Positions 58,400 to 64,000 of a stretch of 64,000 nucleotides of DNA are shown here, in pieces. The translations under genes and the position numbers were made by a program. The stretch is from Plecoglossus altivelis (lineage: Eukaryota; Chordata; Actinopteri; Osmeriformes; Plecoglossidae): positions 16,489,025 through 16,553,024 of the forward strand of contig BROE01000013.1 of NCBI GenBank assembly GCA_036571765.1, read 5' to 3'. A model generated the notes under the pieces. The model saw only the letters and a program-made list of their open reading frames with translations, was not told the origin of the DNA and made no database searches. Positions within the stretch are counted from its first letter, which is position 1. Each line of letters opens with the position of its first letter.

Positions 58400-61300
58400 T
58401 AACATGTGAGACTGCAGTCTTTCAAAGCGATAATTGTGCTCACTTAAGAAGTGCATTCCAGGCCCGGTAGAAGCCACCCTCATCTCCTCTTGGCGGTATA
58501 TAAAGCCACCCCCTTGCCCCGCCCTCTCACCGACGCCATCTGAGGCTGCTCTCCATCCTTGTCTGTGAGCTGGAGGAAGTTCCTCTTCCCAGCCTCAAAC
58601 CCGGAGGCCGTGAGGGACATCTCACTGGTGTGGTCCAGCGGCGCCTGCGGAGAAAGGGGAGGCGGTCAAGTTGCAAGCGAGACAGAGACCAGACAGGCTT
58701 GGCTCAGAGCACCATGCAGGCGTGCAGGTCTGAACGTGATGGAACAAGACGCAGGCCGCCGTCTGGGGTGAGCAAGCCAACATGCATATGTTCAAGACAG
58801 ACATTGACCGCTCGCTTTTCTACAAGCCTTCTATACAAACAGACGTTAAACCTCAATTTAAGAAAACCCTCTTGAGCATGAGCACGTAGAACCACCAGTT
58901 GTGTTTAGTGGGGTGTGTTTGGTTTGGTTTGGTTTGTTTAGTAGGGTGTGTTTGGTTTGTTTAGTGGGGTGTGTTTGGTGTGTTTAGTGGGGTGTGATTA
59001 GTTTGGTTTGTTTAGTGGGGTGTGTTTGGTGGGATGAGTTTAGTGGGGCGTGTTCAGTGGGGCGTGTTCAGTGGGGCGTGTTCAGTGGGGCGTGATTAGT
59101 GGGGCGTGTTTGGTTTGTTTAGTGGGGTGTGTTTGGTTTGGTTTGTTCAGTGGGGTGTGTTTAGTTTGGTTTGTTCAGTGGGGTGTGTTTAGTGGGATTA
59201 GTTCAGTGGGGCGTGTTCAGTGGGGCGTGATTAGTGGGGCGTGTGTAGTGGGGTGTGTGTAGTGGGGTGTGATTAGTGGGGTGTGTTTAGTGGGGTGTGT
59301 TTAAGTGGGTGTGTTTATGGGTGTGTTTATGTGGGTGTGTTTAGTGTGGTGTTTGTAGTGGTGTGTGTAGTGGGGTGGTGTGTGTAGTGTGTATATGCAT
59401 GTGCGCACAGTACTGGCAACAGCCATGTGTGTTTGTGTGCACGTCTGCGTGTGTGTGTGTGTAGTGGGGTGTGTGTAGTGGGGTGTGATATTGGTGTGTG
59501 TAGTGGGGTGTGTTTAGTGGGGTGTGTTTAGTGGGGTGTGTGTAGTGGGGTGTGTGTAGTGGGGTGTGTGTAGTGGGGTGTGTGTAGTGGGGTGTGTGCA
59601 GTGGGGTGTGTGTAGTGGGGTGTGATATTGGTGTGTGTAGTGGTGTATGTAGCGGTATGTGTAGTGGTGCGTGTAGTGGTGTGTGTAGTGGTGCGTGTAG
59701 TGGTGTGTGTAGTGGTGCGTGTAGTGGTGTGTGTAGTGGTGCGTGTAGTGGTGTGTGTAGTGGTGCGTGTAGTGGTGTGTGTAGTGGGGTGTGATATTGG
59801 TGTGTGTAGTGGTGTGTTTGTGGGGTGCTGTGTGTAGTGCGTGTGTGTAGTGCGGGTGTGTGTGTAGTGGGGGTGGGTGATAGTGGGGGGTGCAGTGGGG
59901 TGTGTGTATGGGGTGTGTGAGTGTGTGTAAATCTGTGTGTCCGTGTGTGTACATTTCCGTGTGTGTCCGTGTGTGAATGTGTGTTTATGTGTGTGTGTGT
60001 GCAGTGGGGTGTGTGTAGTGGGGTGTGTTTAGTGGGGTGTGGAGTGTGTGTGTGCAGTTGGTGTGCAGTGGTGTGTGTAGTGGGGTGTGCTGTAGTGGGG
60101 TGTGTGTTAGTGGGCGTGTGTCGTGCAGTGGGGTGTGTGCAGTGGGGTGTGTGCAGTGGGGTGTGTGTAGTGGGGTGTGTGCAGTGGGGTGTGTGCAGTG
60201 GGGTGTGTTTATTGGGGTGTGTGTAGTGGGGTGTGTGCATGTGGGGTTCTGTATGTGCAGTGGGGTGTGGTGTAGTGGGTGTGTCGCAGTGGGGCGTGTG
60301 TGTGTGGGGTGTTGTGTGTGTGTGTGGTGCAGTGAGGGTGTGTGTGCAGTGGGGTGTGTGCAGTGGGGTGCACCGTGGCGCTTGGAGGCAGAAGAAACAT
60401 GGCTTTATCCACTAGCCTACTCTGAGAGATAACGTCTGCCTCAGCACCTGAGCTCTGCCCTGGGTCAGCGGCAGGATTATCCCAAAGCCAGGTAAGAAAA
60501 GGACACCTCTCTCCTCCTCTCTTATGAGAGTACATCTGTTTACTGCAGATCCCCTGCCTGTCATTCGGGTGAAGTCTGACCTACAGCACTGCTACGTAAG
60601 CCTACGTACAACTCAGAATAGAACAGAAGGATACCGTGCATCTGGTCATCATCCCAAGAACGAGCAGTATCCCCGTCATTGTTTTGGTGAACGTTAACAC
60701 CTTTGACAAGGGCCATCGCCTCACCATATCGGCTGTGTTGCCCCACGCGAGGTCGAAGGTGCCAGTCAGGTAGCCCGCCTTGTGAGCCACGTCCTCAAAC
60801 AGCTTGGAGATGGTGGTGGAGGCGGGCAGGTTGAGGGTCAGCCTCTCGTTGACGGTCTTGGAGTTGGTGGTGTCCTGGACAATACACAGCACTCGGGGCT
60901 CCTCCGCCGCATTCTCTATCTGCAGAGCAGGCCAAGCACAACACACGCTCGACACGGGGAATCCACACTCATGGTGAACTTGGCAACAAAGCGATGTTAT
61001 CAAAGGGCAACTTTTATAGATACTAAAGAATGACAATAATTAAGTCAGACTAAGTTAGGTTTCAACTTTATTTTGGTTAGGATAATCGTATTTCTTGTTA
61101 TTTCTTGTTTATTTCTAAAAAGCGAACTTTTTCAATCCCACTGGTAATTAAAATCCCCCAGCCCTACTTTAGAACAATCAGCTTTGATAATTAATATATT
61201 TTTTTTATATATATAAATATACACATGTTCAATAAGCCCTGTATCATCACAACATGCTGTCAGTAGTCTACTGGCATGCCCTCATGGGAACACTAGCCAG

Positions 61301-62334
61301 CTGAGAGAGACCTTTGGGTGGACACAGAGCTTTCCTCAAACCCACATGTCAGAACAAGCACACACACGCACGCACACGCACGAAACTGGAGCACCTCTGT
61401 TGAGCAATGCAGTTTTGCTATGGCCTACTGAGAATCTTGTAACATTTGGTTCCTGGAAACAAACACCAGCTTTGCAATGTAAGCTGTGGCACCGTGCAAC
61501 CCAGACTGCCAGTTCTCGAATCATATCACCAAAATATCATGTGAGGTAGTGCCAACTCGTCCCAAGATGCAAAAACAACAACATCGAACAATAACAGGTG
61601 ATTTCGTCACTCCTCATGCATACAGCAGTCCTCAAATCCATTCGATTGCCCAAACACATGCAATTTTATGTGTTATTCATATGACAAGTCAATAAAGAAC
61701 CTTTGTCTTTTTTACCATGAGGATAAAGAATAGGCAAGGTTCATGAGCTATGTACTTGTGGCGAAGCAGTTAAGAATTGATGCAACACAAACGTTTTCAA
61801 GGCAGAGGGATGAATACAAGGGCTCCTATGGTGGACTGTGGCCAAAACTGCTGTTACAAAGCAGCTTGGCCGCCAACCCACAAACTAGGTTTAATCCCCT
61901 TCCCCGTCATGCTGTGGTTACGGTGCGTTTTCTTCAAATGCCGTTTGCTGCAGAAACGTTTGTTTTTCCTCTGCCTCATCCCAGGTTATGTACACGTCCA
62001 TGTGAAGACGAGCGGTGTTTTCTATGGTTGGCTTGGAGACACGGCAGGCAAGGCAAGCAGCTAACTACTGACCTGAGCCTAAGTGAAAACATATTGGTCA
62101 ACAGCCCAGCCACGAGCTGCCTGGTTATTACACAGAATACCAGTGAAAGAAACAGCAGCTCTCCATGCAGTCGTTATCACACAGCACCAAGCAGCCCCCC
62201 CCCCCCCCCCCCCCCTCCCCCAAACCCCCCCAACCCCACACACGCACACAACCCTGCCAAGAGGGAGGGGCTACCTGGGATAACCTTTTCTTCATCTCAT
62301 CGAAAATACTTTGCCTGCAACTCCAAAACCTAAC
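49605..62334 (-). CDS. usp47: Ubiquitin carboxyl-terminal hydrolase 47 (28 visible exons)
   Basis: USP47 is a cysteine deubiquitinase (family C19) acting in the cytoplasm; DNA polymerase beta is a described substrate. Exons (minus): 62334-62275, 60919-60725, 58644-58531, 58325-58172, 57988-57892, 57785-57640, 57423-57344, 56848-56699, 56544-56449, 56332-56180, 55913-55755, 55538-55407, 55250-55174, 54442-54387, 54278-54166, 54083-53976, 53512-53305, 53132-53017, 52899-52780, 52646-51839, 51719-51544, 51427-51347, 51220-51105, 50967-50849, 50659-50529, 50142-50095, 50003-49873, 49779-49605. Joined frame 4119 nt, 1372 residues, close to the human length of 1375. Cys box [16 protein letters not shown] (Cys at visible residue 186); zinc-binding pairs CLEC and CERCKKKC; His box GGHYYACIK (His 489). 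Large Ser/acidic insert at about 779-1047, followed by ubiquitin-like C-terminal modules. The N-terminal few residues and start codon are outside the recognised exons. Confidence 0.96.
49873..50003 (-). CDS. usp47: usp47 visible exon 27
   Basis: Encodes [40 protein letters not shown]. Ends in phase 2. Confidence 0.96.
50095..50142 (-). CDS. usp47: usp47 visible exon 26 (48-nt exon)
   Basis: Sixteen codons, LSELSGILLENLEFAK. Acceptor TTTTTTGTCTGCAG, donor AAG|GTAAGC. Confidence 0.95.
50529..50659 (-). CDS. usp47: usp47 visible exon 25
   Basis: Encodes PEKMKSMSQLAVLTRRWRPA, KLEPFQEVVLESSSVEELKE. Confidence 0.95.
50849..50967 (-). CDS. usp47: usp47 visible exon 24
   Basis: Encodes FRLRKKTWKNPGTVFLDYHV, YEEDINISSNWEVFLEVLN. 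Confidence 0.95.
51105..51220 (-). CDS. usp47: usp47 visible exon 23
   Basis: Encodes PCKFLVDTVFAKGMTVRQSK and LLPQLKDQCKLDLSID. A CA repeat begins about 9 nt after the donor. Confidence 0.95.
51347..51427 (-). CDS. usp47: usp47 visible exon 22
   Basis: 27 codons: [20 protein letters not shown] then LLVNDQE. Phase 0 both ends. Confidence 0.95.
51544..51719 (-). CDS. usp47: usp47 visible exon 21
   Basis: Encodes LLVHVDKRITLSAFKQNLEP, FKVFRVYANNQEFESVRLNE and TLSSFSDDNK. Confidence 0.95.
51839..52646 (-). CDS. usp47: usp47 visible exon 20 (large Ser/acidic exon)
   Basis: 808 nt, the largest exon. Begins VFVESSQSADHQVTFTDSLL, continues through EAILEESTEKLKNLSLQQQQ, a Gly/Ala-rich insert, then RSDSEVNNDRSTSSVDSDIL, SSSHSSDTLCNADSG and TWDTAEEDSGTDSEYDENGK. 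Probably disordered and heavily phosphorylated; conserved blocks match USP47. Confidence 0.95.
52780..52899 (-). CDS. usp47: usp47 visible exon 19
   Basis: Encodes VVLERCYNDLRLLYVPNKTL and KAEGFFRSNK. Acceptor TTTAAAG, donor AAG|GTCGCT. Confidence 0.95.
53017..53132 (-). CDS. usp47: usp47 visible exon 18
   Basis: Encodes VMVKVHVVNLKGETIASPVS and VRAYLNQTVSEFKQLIAQ, a ubiquitin-like module. Confidence 0.95.
53305..53512 (-). CDS. usp47: usp47 visible exon 17
   Basis: Encodes LEGVVPLDCCRLVKYDEFHE, YLERSYEGEEATPMGLLLGG and VKSSYMFDLLLETRRPDQVF. Acceptor preceded by a UG repeat. Confidence 0.96.
53527..53564. repeat. CA microsatellite behind a usp47 acceptor
   Basis: Read as UG in the transcript, ending about 15 nt before the acceptor at 53513. 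Confidence 0.85.
53749..53913. mobile_element. Non-autonomous hAT-like MITE
   Basis: 165 bp with terminal inverted repeats CAGGGGTCTCCAACTCC (left) and CAGGGGTGTCCAACCC (right, inverted). It is flanked by a degenerate 8-bp target duplication, ATCTATAC (53741-53748) versus GTCTAGAC (53914-53921), 6 of 8 identical. Both features are typical of hAT elements. It sits in a usp47 intron. Confidence 0.6.
53976..54083 (-). CDS. usp47: usp47 visible exon 16
   Basis: Encodes IKLFCMHPVKMMMMMENKLE and VHKEKTLLEATEMAYK. A run of five ATG codons is present. Phase 0 both ends. Confidence 0.94.
54166..54278 (-). CDS. usp47: usp47 visible exon 15
   Basis: Encodes YLGVDDFPAHIKRLVQKEKE and the charged helix EEHEKRQREIERNTCK. 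Confidence 0.95.
54387..54442 (-). CDS. usp47: usp47 visible exon 14 (56-nt exon)
   Basis: Encodes STNAYMLIYRLKDPARNA, the end of the USP fold. Acceptor CTCTCCTTCCAG, donor A|GTAAGT. A 14-bp tandem repeat sits just upstream of the acceptor in the transcript. Confidence 0.95.
54464..54580. repeat. 14-bp tandem repeat (GAGAGGGGAGACAA)n
   Basis: About eight near-identical copies, nearly pure purine on the plus strand. In the transcript it is the pyrimidine-rich region leading to the acceptor of the 56-nt exon. Confidence 0.92.
55003..55160. repeat. Compound GA/GACA/GCGA microsatellite
   Basis: About 160 bp of GAGA with CGA and CA interruptions, immediately downstream (transcript sense) of a usp47 donor. 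Source of the spurious Arg/Glu and Ser/Leu ORFs on both strands. Confidence 0.92.
55174..55250 (-). CDS. usp47: usp47 visible exon 13
   Basis: Encodes ITQDDIRKTYGGSSGSRGYY and SSAFA. Its donor AG|GTCAGT is followed within 20 nt by a long CU-rich repeat in the transcript. Confidence 0.95.
55407..55538 (-). CDS. usp47: usp47 visible exon 12 (catalytic His box)
   Basis: Encodes [20 protein letters not shown] and WYSFNDQHVSK. The His and the downstream N-D supply the rest of the catalytic site. Confidence 0.97.
55755..55913 (-). CDS. usp47: usp47 visible exon 11
   Basis: Encodes [20 protein letters not shown] and SNDFSTDDGVDEGICLD, the acidic insert inside the catalytic domain. Phase 0 both ends. 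Confidence 0.95.
55985..56069. repeat. Imperfect GA repeat
   Basis: GAGA with AAGA, GGCA and ATGG interruptions in a usp47 intron. Confidence 0.85.
56180..56332 (-). CDS. usp47: usp47 visible exon 10
   Basis: Encodes [40 protein letters not shown] and DMSPFIDVEDE. The LKRF strand is conserved in USPs. Confidence 0.96.
56449..56544 (-). CDS. usp47: usp47 visible exon 9 (second zinc pair)
   Basis: Encodes EEALQAFIQPETLDGANQYF and CERCKKKCDARK. In-frame (96 nt). The acceptor lies directly behind a UG/CG-rich alternating repeat. Confidence 0.95.
56549..56612. repeat. Alternating CG/CA purine-pyrimidine repeat
   Basis: Strict purine-pyrimidine alternation with GCGC, CGCA and CACA, a Z-DNA-prone type of sequence, directly behind a usp47 acceptor. 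Confidence 0.85.
56699..56848 (-). CDS. usp47: usp47 visible exon 8 (first zinc pair)
   Basis: Encodes [20 protein letters not shown] and the CLEC pair, then DTYLDIPLVIRPFGASQ. Phase 0 both ends. Confidence 0.95.
57344..57423 (-). CDS. usp47: usp47 visible exon 7
   Basis: Encodes [34 protein letters not shown] is the conserved QHDAxE-type USP motif. Confidence 0.95.
57640..57785 (-). CDS. usp47: usp47 visible exon 6
   Basis: Encodes [40 protein letters not shown] and SFGWDSSE of the USP fold. Confidence 0.95.
57892..57988 (-). CDS. usp47: usp47 visible exon 5 (catalytic Cys box)
   Basis: Encodes [20 protein letters not shown] and TPEFRNALY. TCYLN contains the nucleophilic cysteine. Acceptor TGCTGCAG, donor AA|GTGAGT. 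Confidence 0.96.
58172..58325 (-). CDS. usp47: usp47 visible exon 4
   Basis: Encodes a Ser/Asp-rich start, then ERFIGPLPRDGTVGCSSDY and SYSYSSILNKSET. Its acceptor is preceded by a long UG repeat instead of a normal pyrimidine tract. Confidence 0.94.
58328..58398. repeat. Long CA microsatellite
   Basis: About 70 bp of CA with CG at one end, reaching to within a few bases of the acceptor at 58326. Confidence 0.92.
58531..58644 (-). CDS. usp47: usp47 visible exon 3
   Basis: 38 codons ending ...FLQLTDKDGEQPQMAS. Acceptor TCTCCGCAG, donor TCG|GTGAGA, phase 0 both ends. Confidence 0.93.
58905..60375. repeat. G-rich minisatellite, usp47 intron 2
   Basis: About 1.47 kb built from variants of AGTGGGGTGTGT and TGTGTGTAGTGGGG. 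Sub-blocks: a TTTGGTTTGTTTAGTGGGG type at 58905-59330, 14-bp GTAGTGGGGTGTGT units at about 59460-59625, alternating 12-bp units GTGCGTGTAGTG/GTGTGTGTAGTG at about 59666-59788, and mixed units at 59990-60375. The long His/Thr/Pro and Val/Cys/Gly frames over it are artefacts. Confidence 0.95.
60725..60919 (-). CDS. usp47: usp47 visible exon 2
   Basis: 65 codons: IENAAEEPRVLCIVQDTTNS, LTLNLPASTTISKLFEDVAH and GTFDLAWGNTADM. This N-terminal region is strongly conserved. Acceptor CTCTGCAG, donor ATG|GTGAGG. Confidence 0.95.
60920..62274. other. usp47 intron 1
   Basis: About 1.35 kb, AT-rich near 61190-61230, with a C20-type homopolymer near 62194-62222. No exon recognised. Confidence 0.65.
62275..62334 (-). 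CDS. usp47: usp47 visible exon 1
   Basis: Encodes FWSCRQSIFDEMKKRLSQ, matching the USP47 N-terminus. Two acceptors are possible: CATCAG|GTTAGG (exon from 62334, phase 0) or GGTTAG|G (exon from 62329, phase 2). The second would give the expected V-F-W if the upstream exon ends in GT. No start codon is in this exon upstream of these residues. Confidence 0.85.
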
Positions 62335-64000
62335 CTGATGACAAATGATAGGGGTGGGTAGGGGTGGAGGAGGGGGTGGAGGGTGGGAATAAATCATGAA
62401 AGATTATAACGGTGCAAACAGCTGTTACAGCAAAGGGAAACAGTTATGCAACAATGGTGTCCCATGTGATGAAGCCCAACAGATCTGCCATAGGAGTGAA
62501 CTTGTCTGGACTTAGAGTACACTCATACCGTAATCTAGTTTACCCATTTTGTTCACAGTAATCCCACATAGGAACCAGTTATGTACTTTTTTTGGTGTTG
62601 ACAAAATAGAGCCAGCTAATTACTATATAGAAGGCCAGCAGATGCCAACAGGAGTGTATTATCAGATTAGAGAGTATTTTTATCGCAGATAATATCGCAA
62701 GGTGCTGACATGGTGCTGTGGGAGAGGCACACAAACGAAATGTCCAGCTTAATGAGAGAAGGCTAAATGGCTATAAGCACATTATAACTCCAATTAATTC
62801 ACACTGAGTCTGGATCTCTGACATTTCATCATTATTGCTTGAGTTAGGCAAGGGGCAAAACTGGAAATAGATATGATCGTATCCAGGGAAGGAATAAGTG
62901 GACCAATGACTATGCGCCAGAGCATAACATTATCCTGGGATGAATCTGACCCTGGGTCAGTCTTTCTAGTTTTCATTTAGAACAACCTGGTTTCCTCACC
63001 TCACTGTGAATGTTTATGGAAAGATGACCATTAAGGTAATAATTAACTGTCAACGTATTTGGATATGATCTGCTCTCGAAGAAAGCTTACTATTGAAAGA
63101 AGCCTACTACTCATTAACTCAACAGCAGGTGGCTAAAACTAGGCGTAATCTTTAAGAGCCCAAAAACCCCATGGCTGCCTGCTGACTCATCCCAATGAAC
63201 AAGACTTCAGTCAGTCATGTACTTTAGGATGAGTTTTAGCACGGGCCAGAAACTGGCTCACTACAGGACAACCACCAGTGGAAGACGTTGCAGACATCAA
63301 ATAAAATACCTTCCTTTACCACCATGTTTTGTACAGCTAGGTTACAGTATGTAAACAACGGAACTATAACGAATATATTTGATAATCAAAAGGAACAAAA
63401 AAAACATCCCTGGTGTTTAAAAAAGGACATTTAACTAATGAGAGTGGATTCAAACACTGGTCAAAATGCAGAGTGACAGTAGGTCATGCAGCACCACGTG
63501 GAGAAGAGGAGATTGTCATTTGGGTTTGGCTGTGGAAACAAGCCCTGCAGAAAACTGAAATAATGGGTTCAGCTGCTGCATGATTAGAGGGATAGAGGGA
63601 GATGATCAAGGCCTCTGAGAGCCCTAGGGCCAGGACCTTCATCACTGCTGGGCACACAAGATGAAAAGAGGCTGTCTACAGCAGAGTAAACCAAAGAGAC
63701 AATACCCCATTTGGACGAATGTTTTATCTTAGCTAAGAGGCCAACCACTGAGTCCCAACCCTTTCCAGATATAGAATGCCTATTATACTTTTCTTTTTTT
63801 ACTGTTACACGACAAAAACAGGTAGGCCTACGAAACTCTGAAGTTCTTCAAAGAGTGCGCGGTGCGTGCTAGCCTACAAGTGTACAGTGAAACACAAACC
63901 AACTACACTCTGAAACAAACTGTATTTGTCAAGGCAGCTTTATATCAAATCCTTGTCTCGTTTAATGCTGTAGCTTTCGAAATATGTTGACTTATTTGTG
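62335..64000. other. usp47 5' intron or upstream region
   Basis: The exon with the usp47 start codon was not found here on the minus strand. AT-rich; nothing else recognised. Confidence 0.5.

Noticed and set aside
59341..60240. Long minus-strand frame of 299 His/Thr/Pro-rich codons
   Set aside because: It is a read-through of the G-rich minisatellite inside a usp47 intron; no splice or start context and pure repeat composition.
59594..60432. Plus-strand Val/Cys/Gly-rich frames
   Set aside because: Same minisatellite read on the other strand.
1..64000. CRISPR arrays, operons, phage or defence-type systems
   Set aside because: All genes are intron-containing vertebrate genes; tandem repeats are micro- or minisatellites without spacer structure.

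Overview
This window is vertebrate nuclear DNA, almost certainly from a ray-finned fish. It holds four conserved, intron-rich protein-coding genes. Between them lie long non-coding stretches full of CA, GA, GACA and TAC microsatellites, and one 28-base assembly gap (26094-26121). Gene order and relative orientation (parva, mical2, dkk3, usp47) match the human 11p15 block USP47-DKK3-MICAL2-PARVA. One interspersed repeat near 8.55-8.95 kb resembles a repeat I remember from salmonids, so a salmonid or pike relative is plausible but not proven. I see no bacterial, viral, CRISPR or operon-like feature.

Layout. (1) 815-4069, minus: first five coding exons of parva (alpha-parvin); the rest lies beyond base 1. 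(2) 4070-12335: intergenic. It holds the parva 5' flank, the interspersed repeat, microsatellites and the probable mical2 3' UTR. No separate MICALCL-like gene is visible, although mammals have one here. (3) 12336-34677, minus: mical2. Twenty-five coding exons join in frame to 1325 residues: FAD monooxygenase, CH domain, basic NLS-like segment, long disordered linker, LIM domain and a C-terminal segment with a hydrophobic stretch. A spliced 5' leader with a nine-codon upstream ORF precedes the start codon. (4) 34798-44289: mical2 upstream region and dkk3 5' flank. (5) 44290-47452, plus: dkk3. Six coding exons give 317 residues, with a nine-copy Ser-rich pentapeptide repeat in exon 2. (6) 47453-49604: convergent 3' ends of dkk3 and usp47. 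(7) 49605-62334, minus: usp47. Twenty-eight visible coding exons join in frame to 1372 residues; only the extreme N-terminus is missing. One intron carries a G-rich minisatellite of about 1.47 kb. (8) 62335-64000: usp47 5' intron, no exon recognised.

The gene models rest on splice sites and reading phases that I joined by hand. Every junction keeps frame, and the mical2, dkk3 and usp47 totals are exact multiples of three. Functionally, parvin (integrin-actin linkage) and MICAL2 (actin oxidation and SRF/MRTF signalling) both act on the actin cytoskeleton. DKK3 is a secreted Dickkopf-family glycoprotein and USP47 a deubiquitinase. They are linked by ancient synteny and do not form a known pathway cassette. 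I found no undescribed system. The most unusual items are the dkk3 coding minisatellite, the usp47 intronic minisatellite, UG-repeat splice acceptors in usp47, and the absence of MICALCL.
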